DNA of 64,000 bases from Polytrichum commune (Eukaryota > Streptophyta > Polytrichopsida > Polytrichales > Polytrichaceae), in NCBI GenBank assembly GCA_950295325.1, contig OX485806.1, forward strand, positions 18,662,001 through 18,726,000, in the 5' to 3' direction. The notes beneath the pieces were generated by a model. The model searched no databases. It saw only the letters and a program-made list of their open reading frames with translations, and was not told the origin of the DNA. The position numbers were made by a program, and so were the translations under genes. Below are positions 23,171 to 35,399 of this stretch, in pieces (positions within the stretch are counted from its first letter, which is position 1; every line of letters starts with the position of its first letter).

Positions 23171-24820
23171 ATATCAAAACATTCTAAAGTAGAGGCAGCC
23201 ATAACCGATCACTTAAAATATTTTGCACCAATCTACATAAGTATAAGGCAATATATTTTTTTTCCGTGTAGGAAAATAGAAATCAAGGGGACTGCAAAAA
23301 ATTTGGTTATTTTTTATTTCTTAAACTAAAATCACTATGAATTTCTTAAGTCAAACTTGGCCGGAACACATTACCAATGTCTAGAGTTTCCCATAACCAC
23401 TCTTTTGAGGTGAATTCCTCCTCACTTTTGCACTTAAAACTAGGGATATGTGTCATGGCCCTATCGAGACCATGGTGATACCATAACCAAAGTAGGAGAC
23501 TTAGGGTAAGTTTCCATTAAGGCCACTTTGCCACCAAATTCTAGTGGAAATGTGGATGCCACTTGGTGGCATCCACATGAAACTAACTCTTAAAATACTA
23601 TGAAACATCGAATCATATTTTAACCACCCACGAAAAAAATTTACTGAAATCAAACCCAACTTGATCAAAATAATTATGGCACCATACGCATTCATGATGA
23701 GATTCTAATCGGGAATAGATGGTTGTCCTCTACATGGATCTCATTTGGTAAAGATCAAAATGAGTCTCACATCAAAATGGTACAAAAGCATTTTGGATGG
23801 TGGGGTTGTTGGATGTCCAACTCGTGCAACCAAGAAAGTTGAGCTTTGCTTTATGAAGACGAAATAATGTTTTTACAATCTAAACGTACGTATAGAGCAA
23901 TATAATTCATAAGGAGTGCACTTTAAACTCCAAAATATCACGCATGTGGCAACCAAAAGTGCATGTGATGTTGAGTTTGGTAGTGTTATCATGGATGTCT
24001 GATAAAAAAAGAACTAGTGGAGGTTGTAACATAATGGATTAATACAAAGTCAAGATTACGATAATGACAATAATAACAATAATTATAATGACGACAACAT
24101 GATGCGTGTGACTGTGTGATTTGAATTTTTTGTGATTTAATTTAACATCAAACTTGTGATATATGAGAGGGAAACTTGGCAACAAGGAGTGAGATTTAAA
24201 TTGAGAACATTTGTTACGTAGAGTTTTGGGATATAGGAGAAGAGGTTACATTAAAGTGGTTGACATTAGAGGGTTTAGATTGTATTACTATGGTGAGGTA
24301 GGTTTTGGCTTGATTTAACCACTTCGTTTAGAATTTACTTCCTATTGGCTTTATAACACCACTAGTGGCACACAAGCTTTGTATAAACTTTGGTTCAATG
24401 GCATTGGAGGACTCCATGGTTTGATCATCCTATGAATTTATATTTATATAATAGTAATATGCATACTCAACAAGTTTATTAATTTTGTTTTACCTTGTAC
24501 ATAGGATTGTTCAACACTTGGTGATGAGATGCAATTTGGTTTACTAAAATATGGCCAAATATTTACAATCGAATGTCATTCAAAATATCATACAAAATCA
24601 CAACATACAACAACAAATATTAATAACATTCAAAGTTGTCTACATGTTGTCTATATTTAGAATAAATAAATTAGATGATCATGTGAATGTAATATAAGAA
24701 TTCATGGAAAACATTAAATGTAAGAATAGAGCCTCACGTGGCGAGCCGCTTGTTCTACTTACCGCATGCAATGAATTTTTTAATTAAATTTGGAGGGGGG
24801 AGAAGAAAGAACAAAAAAGG

Positions 24821-24869
<49 letters not shown>

Positions 24870-25520
24870 CCAATTTTAAATTATTTCAATATATAATACC
24901 CTAAAATTTCATTTTTCAAATTTCATTTGCCTCCAAAACTCATAACATTACTCATCAATGTGGGCCCATGTAACAAGAGCTACATGTTAAGTAATGTAAA
25001 GTTGTCATTAAAGACTCCAACTTTGTTTGAATAAGGCCCCACTAGAGTGCATCAGCCATAACAAGATTTTACCACAACCTTATGATCCATTGATGGAGGA
25101 GTTTATGTGAATGAGCTCCATCCTATTTCAAAATTTGGTAAAGATGATGTGGCTAAGTCACTTGGTGTATTCATGGGCCCAACACTAACCTACAAATCGT
25201 TGGTGGGTGAATAGCAACACCTTCAAAAATTTGACATCATCTAAACTCTTTGTGTGTCCATGAGCCAGCCATGGCTCCAAACAAATATGGCTCTTATCCA
25301 TCAAGACCAAAACATTTTGAGCTTTACAAAACCGTCATTTATGATTGGAGTTGAAACATAAATAAATTCTACCCTTAATAAATAAATAAATAAATAAAAG
25401 CCAACATTGAGATGGGGCTCCCCAAGGTTTGGTACACAACATGAAAGCATGGGACCAATTTTGGACACACATATCAGTCATCAATTTATAGTTTGTTCAT
25501 AAGGTGTTTAGAAGCTATAT
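23171..25520. other. AT-rich, simple repeats, one sharp hairpin
   Basis: It holds a perfect 13-bp hairpin at 23550-23578 (ATGTGGATGCCAC with a 3-base loop), an (AAC)n run at 24822-24868 and an (AAAT)n run at about 25374-25398. No gene or bounded transposon was seen. Confidence 0.5.
24822..24868. repeat. (AAC)n microsatellite
   Basis: About sixteen uninterrupted AAC units. A shorter run of the same repeat occurs at about 54384-54407. Confidence 0.9.
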
Positions 25521-27952
25521 GTTGCACTAAATATGATATTTAGTGTCACCAATTCTATTTGTCTTGCTCAATGCTAATTGACAACCGTGGTGTAGAGTCA
25601 CCAACACTAAATGTTGACCTCACAATATTCATCATTCTCTGCAAAAAAAATAAAATTAATTAATTAATTTCAAAAAAATGGGCATTATAGTTTTATAGCA
25701 CTTGTTGCAAGTATTGTCACTTACTACATGGTTTTTCATCCAAATTTCAATCATCTATGATAATATTTCATCAAAGGTTTGTTAGGATGCAAATTATATC
25801 AGAGTTTGTTTCAATAATTGGCATTTGGATGAACTGAACGTAAGTTGGGATGATAGTAATTGTAAACTTATCCATAGAAAGTGTCACTATAAAAGTTACG
25901 GTGGTGACATAAAATGCCATACGACACTCAATATCATATTTAGTGTCCTTAGATTTGTTGAATTGTTTTTCAATCAGACAGCAATAATAAAGCTCAATTA
26001 GTGATAGCATTTGTGCCTATAGGCCAATGCTTAAGAATATAATTAAAGGTGCACTTATCATACCATAGTTTGGTATCCAAAAAAATAAACCACAAAGCAC
26101 TTAGTAAACAATGTTTTGCACATGACGAGGCTTTGTCGGGCCAATAGAAGTGCATCACGTCACTGACATTGAAATTGATGGATAACTTATTCACATCCTT
26201 GCAATGCAAAGTTGGTAGTTGCAATATACGTTACTCCAACACGACGAATAATATAAAGCACACAATCATGGTGTCTTCTAACACGGCAATCGGTTTGGAA
26301 ACACCATCAACTTTAAAAGAGAGTACAAAGTGCAGAGTGTGATGTTGCAAACATGAGTAGCCACAAAACGTGGTGAACATACATCACACGCCAATGTACT
26401 AACATTCGTGTTCCTTTTTGTTTTTTAGATTGTGATGTCCCTTGGGATGTAGGATACAACTTCAATGTTACAAGCAAGCTTGACATCCGTGTGTTACTAG
26501 GCACTAGCAACTCACTTATCCATCTTTTTCAATTTTGTTTTTAAGCTCTTGTGCAAAATGGGAGATGAGTTCCAAGTGGCCGCTAGAAAGCCATCAAAGA
26601 CTTGGGTACAACAATTTGCACGTCATGACTTAAGGATGGAAAAATTAGCATTCAAGGCGATCTGGAGGTAATCACACGGTGAAATTTTTTTCGTTTGAAT
26701 TTTGAAATTAATCTTCAAGATTACACTATTTATGGTAATTAGTTTGAAGGACACTATTTGTGAATGGCCACATTAAATTATTAGAATCCTAGAAATGCCA
26801 CATTCACAAGATGTCAACATAAAGATTTTGTTTGGCATGGATAATCTTTCATAAATTGACATTTTGTGACACAAGTGAGGAATGAGGGTACTCTATATAT
26901 TATATTTAGTGTCACTTACTATTTGGAGTTACATTGTGCAATTACATTGCTTACAGTGTTGCAATCACTGTCACTTACCAAGCGAATTTTCATCCAAATT
27001 TCAATCATCCACGCAGAATATCTAATCATAAGTTGCTCACAAGAGAAGGTAGGGTTTGGATCGATGGATGAATTCATCCATCATCCATGACAATATACCA
27101 TTTGTTCATTTATTCATAAGAAGTGTCATCCGAGAAGTTACCATAGTGACATAAAATACCATATGACACACTGAATACCATATTTAGTGTAGCAGGCGTT
27201 CATTGAGTCTAAGACTGTAAGCTATGACATGTGGATTGCAGAGTCGTTGACAATTGAATGGTTTTTGTGTACAAATGCATGGCATATTGTTACTTCCACC
27301 GTGACTCCTTATAGTGGGCAATGTTTGACCCACTTAATGCTTAATATTGCAATACTAAAAGTGTCACTAAAAAAGTTACCGCGGTGACATAGAATGCCAT
27401 ACGACACTAACTATCGTATTTAGTGTACTTAGATTTGTTGAATTGTTTTTCAATCAAACAACAATAATAAAGCTCAATTAGCAATAGCATTTGTGCCTAT
27501 AGGCCAATATTAAAAAATATGATTAATAGGTGTACTTATCATACCATAGTTTGGTTTCCAACCAAAAAAATGAACCAAGAAGCACTTATTAAACATTGTT
27601 TCGCAACTGACGAGGCTTTGTTGGGCCAATAGAAGTGCATTGGCAACTCATCCACATTCTTGCAATGCAAAGTTGGCAGATGCAATGTACTTTACTCTAA
27701 CACGACGAATAATACAAAACACACAATCGTCGTGTTTTCTAACACGGCGATCGGTTTGGAAACACCATCAACTTTAAAAGAGAGTACAAAGTGCAGAGTG
27801 TGATGTTGCAAACATGAGTAGCCACAAAACGTGGTGAACATACATCACACGCCAATGTACTAACATTCGTGTTCCTTTTTCTTTTTTAGATTGTGATGTC
27901 CCTTGGGATGTACGATACGACTTCAATGTTACAAGCACGCTTGATATACGTG

Positions 27953-28280
27953 CACCAATAGAAAACTATGTGAAAAAGAACCGCAGTCGTTTTCCCATTG
28001 CAGTACTTTTGACCAGCCTGCTGTGTTGAACGACTGCAGATTTGTCTTTTTGGTTTTCTAACTGATATTGTAAGAATACAGCGACTTGTAATATACCGTT
28101 GGAAAGGTCTTAAAAATACCTTTCCAACGGTATATTATATGTCCTACAATTTTCAAAAAATCAGTCGCAAAACAATTTTAAAACAATTTTCAGTCATTTA
28201 GCGACTGCGGATCAGGATGGCCAAAAGAACCACAATGGAAAAACGAGTATGGTTCTTTTTAGCATAGTTTTCTACTAGTG
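27953..28280. mobile_element. CACTA-type MITE with empty site
   Basis: It is 328 bases, starting CACCAATAGAAAACTATG and ending CATAGTTTTCTACTAGTG. The inverted ends are similar for about 60 bases. It is flanked by GTG on both sides. The tandem paralogue at 26.49 kb reads CCGTGTGTTACTAGG, exactly the uninserted site with one GTG. Inside is a perfect 19-bp stem (28090-28108 with 28118-28136). It has no transposase. Confidence 0.9.
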
Positions 28281-29007
28281 GTGTGTTACTAGGCATTAGC
28301 AACTCATTTATCCATCTTTTTGCAATTTTGTTTGCAAGCTCTTGTGCAAAATGAGAAATGAGTTTTAAGTGGCCACTAGAAAGCCATCAAAGACTTGGGT
28401 ACAACAATTTGCACGTCATGAGTTAAGGATGGAAAAATTAGCATTCAAGGTGATCGGAAGGCAATCACATGGTGAATGAATTTTCATTTGAATTGTGAAA
28501 TTAATCTTCAAGATTACACTATTTATGGTAATTAGTTTGAAGGACACTATTTGTGAATGGCCACAGTAAATTATTACAATCCTAGAAATGCCACATTCAC
28601 TACATATCAACATTATTTTTTTTGTTTTGCATGGATAATTTTTCAAAATTTGACATTCAGTGACACAAGTGAGAAATGAGCATACTAAATATGATATATA
28701 GTGTCACTTACTATTAGGAGTTACACTATGCAATTACATGGCTTACAGTGTTGCAATTACCTCCACTTACCAAGTGATTTTCCATCCAAATTTCAATCAT
28801 CCATGACAATATCTCATCACAAGTTGCTCACAAGAGAAGGTAGGGTTTGGGCCAATGGATGAACTCTTCCATCATCCATGACAATATACCATTTGTTCAC
28901 TTAATATTCATAAGAAGTGTCATCCAAAAAGTTATCATAGTTACATAAAATACCATATGACACACTGAATACCATATTTAGTATAGCAGGCACTCATGGA
29001 GCCTAAG

Positions 29008-29354
29008 CCAGGCCTCATAAATTTTAGGCGTTTGCATAAATTAAATATATTAGCTTAATTTATGCGGGTTGTGCCTCCAGGGCGCCTAAAATATATTATT
29101 TTAAAGAAATGATTGGAAAGTGTTAAGAATTGGACAAGTGGAGTATGTTTTATGTGTGGCATGTTTTATTATCTTCACAGTGAGAAGGCTTTGATCAGCG
29201 AAGGCAACTGATAGAAGCGGGAATTGTGCAGACTCTCGTCGAGACATGTCTTGGACGTTTTTGAATTGTTTTTTTCCTTAATTTATGCGCGCCGCTCTGA
29301 TTATTTTACGTTTTTTATGTGTCTATTTATAGAAATCCTAATTTAATGAGGCAT
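29008..29354. mobile_element. hAT-type MITE with 8-bp duplication
   Basis: AGCCTAAG flanks both sides (29000-29007 and 29355-29362). The ends are inverted: GGCCTCATAAATTTTAGG on the left and, reversed, TGCCTCATTAAATTAGG on the right. The tandem paralogue near 27.21 kb (GAGTCTAAG..GTAAGCTATGAC) lacks it. It is 347 bases with no coding potential. Confidence 0.8.
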
Positions 29355-29979
29355 AGCCTAAGCTATGTCATGTTGGTTGTAGAGTCGTTGACAATTGAAT
29401 TTTTTTTGTGCACAAATGCGTGGCATATTGTCACTTCCACCCTGACTCCTTAGAGTGGGCAATGTTTGACCTACTTAATGCTTAATACTGCATTGCTGCT
29501 ACAAAACTAGGTTTGGAATTTTGGTTATGATACCTTCAACCTCCCAATGGCCTTCAACTCTTACAGCAACACTTCCAGCTTCATCACCTTGTCCTCTTGA
29601 TTTGGAACAATTGGGTGATGAGCCTTCAGACTAATTCCAAAAAATTTATAAGGCTTCCAACCTCGCTGCCTCATATATCAATATGAAAGCAATGGTGACC
29701 TCCATTTCCACATGGAGTGGGCGTGTGCTCACATAGTAAGAAAATAGGTAATCATAGTCAAAAAGAGCATACTTCAATCATGCCGAATACATGTATTTAT
29801 TTGAGCTAATTCTTCAACTTTCATAGAACAATTCTTGTAACTATTCAAGAATGAGCTATTGTTTTGTTAACACGATATTCAATATTTTGAGAGAGTGGGA
29901 TCCTCTCAAAATAATATTGGCCATTTGGACACCTAAAAGTCATGTTAGGTTGATAAATACTAGATTATACTTCAGACGT

Positions 29980-30260
29980 GTAGTTTCCATTAAAATGAGA
30001 GTATGTTAAGCTGGGAAATCGACTCATTTAGGTTGAGTCGACCTAAATGAGGACATTATGTTGTCAATTTAGGTTGAGTCGACCTAAATGAGGACAATAT
30101 TTTGTCAATTTAGGTTGAGTCGACCTAAATGAGGACATTATGTTGTCAATTTAGGTTGAGTCGACCTAAATGAGGACAATTATGTTAGTCAATTTAGGTT
30201 GAGTCGACCTAAATGAGTCGATTTCCCAGCTTAACATACTCTCATTTTAATGGAAACTAC
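29980..30260. mobile_element. Foldback element with palindrome array
   Basis: The ends, 29980-30033 and 30207-30260, are perfect 54-base inverted repeats (outer bases GTAGTTTCCATTAAAATG). Between them is a unit carrying TTTAGGTTGAGTCGACCTAAA, itself an inverted repeat. It occurs five times with GTCGAC at 30037, 30078, 30119, 30160 and 30203 (spacing 41, 41, 41, 43). It is non-coding. No clear target duplication was found. Confidence 0.88.
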
Positions 30261-31344
30261 GGCGGAATTTACGGCGGAAAATCAAATGTTATTTTTTTAC
30301 TTGTACTCTACAACTTTCCAGTTGTTTTCATTTCATTCTTGGATTAATAGTTTGCTTTATGTACTCTCAATTCACTGGAAAACTCTCATTTTAATGAATA
30401 TTGTGTTTGTTATTTTTCCAACCTACAACTTATAAATATAATAATAGGTAAGCACTAGCGTATCCTTACCTTGTCCCACGACTACATGCTAATTAGAGCA
30501 TTTCACTAGTGATATGTGAAGTTCAATTGATGATTTTCACCCCCCTGGGGGGGGCTCAATTTAGTTCAAATGATGAGAAATTGGTTTGTAAAGTATACAT
30601 ATGAAATGGATAGTTTTTCCTTTTGATAATCTAAAATAAATAAATAAGGTAGTATGAATTTTGGGGAGAGGTAATTGTCCCTTGAGGTCACCCTAGGGTT
30701 TCTCCCATGAAGAATCTATTTTATCCCACCACACCTTAGATGCCCTAAAGTTCATATGTATTCATTTATGAAGCAATAAATTTTGTCATCCTTTGTCAAC
30801 CAAAAAAATTGAAGCCCCATTTCCCTAGCACATCAAACCATGTATGCAAAAGTGAGATATTTTACTCTTTAAAAAAATCATTTTTGTCTACAGACATGAG
30901 ACTATTATATTATATGGCCATGAAGATACTTATACAAGGGGTTTACATAACAAGCCTTGCACGCAAGTAGTTCTCACTTCCAAAGAATAGTGCTCCCGCC
31001 CCCACCACAACATTCCATACCTACTACATTGAATATTGTATTTAGTGTCACCAACACTATTTGTTTTGCTCATTATTAATTGTAAATACCACTCTTGAGT
31101 CATCACCAACACTAAAAGTAAACCTGACATTATTAGTCATTGCTTGTGTAAAAAAAATTATATTATATATTGATAATTTTGCATTAGTGTCACTTACAAA
31201 GAATTATTTCACCCAGGTATTGACATCCATGATGGAATTATTCAATACATGAATGCTAAGATACAGAATATACCAAAAGTGAATGAACCAAAAGTGAATT
31301 GGGATGACAATATCATGAAACGTATTGATAAGAAATCTCATTGG

Positions 31345-31525
31345 ACTTAGGGTCACTTCACACACGAGACTGAGGTCCCGTGACCAGTACACTTCAAGCA
31401 CTCTCATTGGTGGGAAAGGCGGAGCCGGTCCCAGTTCGCTGCACACTTCGCTTGAGGGACCAACGGAGAGATTATGTGAATGCAAGATGGATGTAAAGTC
31501 TACATGGATTCCTACATGGCATTGA
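31345..31525 (+). repeat. Fragment shared with 53.33-53.53 kb
   Basis: It matches 53330-53530 in reverse: CACTTCACACACGAGACTGA, CACTCTCATTGGTGG, TTGAGGGACCAACGGAG, GATGGATGTAAAGTCTACAT. Open for 66 residues here but not in the partner, so probably transposon DNA. Confidence 0.6.
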
Positions 31526-31680
31526 ATGAATCATGCTTTATTACTTTCAAGGTGTAGAATTTTGAATTTTACGTAATTGTATTGCTTTATGTAATCATGC
31601 CGAAATTTTTTTCATTTGGTATAATTTGCAAATTTGCATTAAATTTAGATAGATCTTTATCACTCATAATGAATTTCATT

Positions 31681-31702
31681 ATATATATATATATATATAT
31701 AT
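31681..31702. repeat. (AT)n microsatellite
   Basis: Uninterrupted AT units in AT-rich non-coding DNA. Confidence 0.9.
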
Positions 31703-31811
31703 TCTTATGTTGCATGACTTTTATCTCATTTTATGACCTCTTGACATAAGGGATTAGTTTTTTTATTGAGAAAATTATGTTGTCCTTGATGCAGTCAATT
31801 GGTGGAATGGG

Positions 31812-32217
31812 ATTACTACACTAAATATTGTATTAAGTGTCACCAATTTTATTTGTCTTGATTGATATTACTTGTAAACCGCCCGCATCATGTCAGTAAT
31901 ATCAAATGTAAAACCGAACACTATTTGTCTTTCCTTGTAATAAACTTTACATGGTATAGATTTACAATGTTGAAATCATTGTCAATTATTAAATAAATTT
32001 CCTATCCAAAGGAGGGAATAAAATACATGTGATGACCGACACTACAACTTAGAAAGAATATATTACAATGCATAATAATACCAAACTAAAAGTGGATGAA
32101 CTAAAAGTAAGTTGGGATGATAGTACTTGTAAGCCCATTCACAAGAAGTGTCATTAGAAAAGTTGCCATAGTGACATAGAATACCCTATGACACTGAATA
32201 CAATAGTTAGTGTAGTA
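31812..32217. mobile_element. MITE with palindromic ends
   Basis: The left end CTACACTAAATATTGTATT and the reversed right end CTACACTAACTATTGTATTC match. Each end is itself close to a palindrome, and TA sits on both sides. The interior matches the GTGTCACCAA and TTTGTCTTG segments seen at 25.55 and 31.05 kb. Confidence 0.75.
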
Positions 32218-33091
32218 GCATATGAATTTTTTATATGAAATGGTAGTTGTAAAAAAACACATTTTCTAGGTCTCCAATAATAGCACAATCTTCTTTGTGT
32301 AGGCAAGCCTTTTTTGTCTTGTGGCCCCCTATTTAAAATCTGTATAAATCCAAACACATTCTAGACTAAATAGTAGTGTCATGTATGTATACCATATCGT
32401 TACTCGATGTTCAACTCTTGTTATGTGGGCCTTCAAAATATAACAGGTGGATCCTTGAAAAGTTATGCAAGAAGACTAAGATTCAAATAAAGCTCCCAAC
32501 ATCCCACTATTATATTTTGAGGACTCGCGTCGTTCAATAATGTTATGATGATTATTTTGCCCTTTTTGATCCATTCTACCACTAAAAATTAACCTTATTA
32601 AATTGAGCCTATGAATGGAACATTCCGGACTAGTGTCCGGGGAGATTTTTGGGTCTAATCGGTCAAAGTCTTAGTGGTTTTCAAGTCCAACCGGTTACAT
32701 ATTGTTTTTCCCCACTAATTTGAGGTTTATTTCATAGATGCCTCCACATCAATTGGTAATTTTTCCGACACCTTGAATTTGCTCCTTTTATTTCTCAACC
32801 TCAACTACTTCATTTGTAACCAGTGGTCGGTGTCCTTGTTCATTGTTATGGACTCACTTTTGGTAGGTGAATGGGAGTCAATACAACTCTTTCTAAGTTG
32901 TGATTCAAACATTCCAAATTAAAACTCAATGTAGACCTCTCATATGAAATAAGTATAACTCAATAGGACCATGAAACGAATATGTGATGACCATAGTTTG
33001 TCGAAGGCGTCAAAGGCTACAACAAAGGTGATTGATGTATCTCATTTGACAAAGTACCTTGAACGTTAGGAGGTTCACATGTGGATGGCTT

Positions 33092-33425
33092 CACTAGTAG
33101 AACACTATGCGAAAAAGATTCACAATCGTTTTCCCATTGCGGTTCTTTTGACCAGCCTACTGTGGAGTCGTTGAACGACTTCGGATTTGTCTTTTTGGTT
33201 TTCCAACTGAAACTGTAAGAATTAGGGGACTTGTAATATACCGTTGGAAAGGTCTTAAAAATACCTTTCCAATGATATATTATATGTCCCAATAGTTTCA
33301 AAATATCAGTCGCAAAACGAGAAAAAAACAATCTAGAGTCATTTAGCGACTGCGGATCAGGGCGGTCAAAAGAACTGCAATGGGAAAACGACTATGGTTC
33401 TTTTTAGCATAGTTTCCTACTAGTA
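33092..33425. mobile_element. CACTA-type MITE, second copy
   Basis: It is 334 bases, starting CACTAGTAGAACACTATGCG and ending CATAGTTTCCTACTAGTA. It is flanked by CTT on both sides. It is closely similar to 27953-28280 throughout, including the ACCGTTGGAAAGGT stem, one arm of which carries mutations here. Confidence 0.88.
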
Positions 33426-35399
33426 CTTGTAAATATCTATAACAAATTTAAAGGAACCTTTCAATCCCAATATCGGTCGTCACACAGATTTTGCCTCCCT
33501 TTGCATGTTGATTTGATTGAACTTGGAAGTGCCTTGAAGACCAAAGTTCTTCATGTTTTTTTATCATCTTCAACACAAAGTTAGGTGTGAATTGTTGCAC
33601 AAAGTGATGATAGAATATATCAACATGTTGGTGGATCCCAACAACTTGTGACACTTTACACCCACTGTTCATTACTTCTAGAATCCAAGTAATTGTTTTC
33701 TTCTTCTGGAAGGCATACGTTGTTTTTAAAGGTAGACCATACATATGAGGGATGCCTATGTTGACCTACTTCACTTTTAAACTTCACCCCACATTAATAA
33801 ATGACTCCCCCTCTTCTATCGCACGTTGTTTTCTAATTGAACATTGGTGCCCCCCCTCCCGGCATAGGGCGCACACACTATTACTATGTGCAATTTAGTT
33901 GTTTTCATGAATAGGTTGCATATTCACCTAAGCTACCTTGGGTCAATATGAGCTAGATCACAAAACTTATAACTTTGTTCAGTCATCCTTTTATCAACCA
34001 CAATTACAAAAACAACGATTATTGAATAATAATATTTGAATTGTTATTCATTGTTATGTTTGTAAATATACAAAATAGTGTAGGTTGGTGTGAGCCACCT
34101 AATTGTACATATCAATGTCGGTAAGAATGGATACCAAAATCATATGTGTTATGATGACATTACAGTATTGAGCTCATAATACATTGACCATTCAAGGTTC
34201 AATAGTCATTGGGCTTATGGGATCACTTAAAGAAGTACGTGAATCTTCAATATTGGCTCCTATGACTTGATCATCTAAATCATGATTTTGAACCTAGAAA
34301 TAGCTTTATATATTATTTGCAATTGTGAATTGGATGATGCAATATTCACGGATCCAATCCAACATTCATAGAAGGTTGTGCACTTGGAAGTGTACACAAT
34401 AGAATTGAAACTGAAATGTTTTATATATTTTGAGTACACAATTGTGGCCGATTGTAACGCATGTGTGACAAAGAGAGGTGAACACTAAATTTACTCGAGA
34501 CCCCAACATCTCAAAATCCAATTGACCATTGTTAACTCCAAAGTCATTGTCATTACACACCCTTCAAGGTTGAATGTTTTTTATGTAAAACCTCAATATT
34601 TAGGCTAATGATTCATTCAACATAAATCAAAATGACATTTCATTAGATTGTCACAAGACTTGTCAACTATAAGATGTGAAATTCAAACCCTATGTTTTGT
34701 AGGCATTTGTAGGTCGATATATATGCATTAATTACTATGAAATTGTTGTCGATATATGGATCTACATGTTTTTTGTGATGAGTGGGATCAAAATTTCTAT
34801 ACAGCCTCCATTGTATGGTTTCAGAGGGTTGTAGGCTTCATTGCAGTCCACATAATTGGTAAAATCATCCAGATAGGTAACTTAAATAAGCCAAAATTAA
34901 GACGGTCATACACCACACTGAAGTTGTGATATTTATAAGAGATGAGGTCTATGGCCTTATTGTGGGGGATTCAAGCTCCACACATAATTTTGAGGTTGTT
35001 TATCTTTTGTGGAAAACCTCTAACATTGTGTCATTTAGTGGGTACATCCTAGAATAGGCATTATGGTTGTTGGAGGGGGGGGGGTTGGACTTTTTATTGG
35101 AATATGAATGACGTGTGTGGGTGATTATGAATTAAAACCTTGTATATACAAGAAATTTGTAGAGAGAGGAAAATGTACATGTAATAACGGTAACCTAGAA
35201 AATAAGCTCATACAATTTATGTTGAACTCCTCAATTCAATGTGATAAATGTCTTCACTACATGTACAAAATATAAATCATGAAATCTTTATAACATATAC
35301 AACATCCTACAAAAACAAACAAGGTAGTTATTGGGAATCATGATAGAACAAAAAGATGATCATCGATATTAGCTACAGACATGATTTTCAACCCGTTGA

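Larger units (their letters stand above)
25878..29500. repeat. Tandem duplication of a 1.48-kb segment
   Basis: 25878-27352 and 27358-29500 are the same segment twice. The second copy is lengthened by the CACTA and hAT insertions. Shared landmarks are CAACACGACGAATAATA, CCATCAACTTTAAAAGAGAG, ACATACATCACACGCCAATG and AAGCCATCAAAGACTTGGG. No coding frame is conserved between the two. The segment itself holds several copies of the ATATTTAGTGT palindrome and looks like accumulated transposon DNA. Confidence 0.85.
25523..32217. repeat. Dispersed ATATTTAGTGT palindromes
   Basis: A motif of about 22 bases, roughly ACACTRAATATNNTATTTAGTGT, recurs at about 25531, 25925, 26895, 27170, 27405, 28685, 28962, 31026, 31815 and 32188, and outside this block at about 280 and 36790. 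It marks the ends of one MITE family. Many copies are truncated or nested, so single elements cannot always be bounded. Confidence 0.65.
29501..35335. other. Gene-poor DNA between listed elements
   Basis: Outside the listed transposons I see truncated ATATTTAGTGT-family pieces (about 31020-31150), a GGACAC-family remnant (34080-34400), C-tracts at 30541 and 33849 and no convincing exon. The open frame on the - strand at 33448-33744 (EVMNSGCKVSQVVGIHQHVD) has ordinary codons but no recognised family. Confidence 0.4.

Noticed and set aside
29980-30260. Satellite or CRISPR-like repeat
   Set aside because: The 41-bp units lie inside perfect inverted ends, so the array is internal to a transposon.
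33448-33744. 98-residue - strand frame as a gene
   Set aside because: No recognised domain, no splice context or promoter, and it directly abuts a CACTA element. Kept only as a remark.
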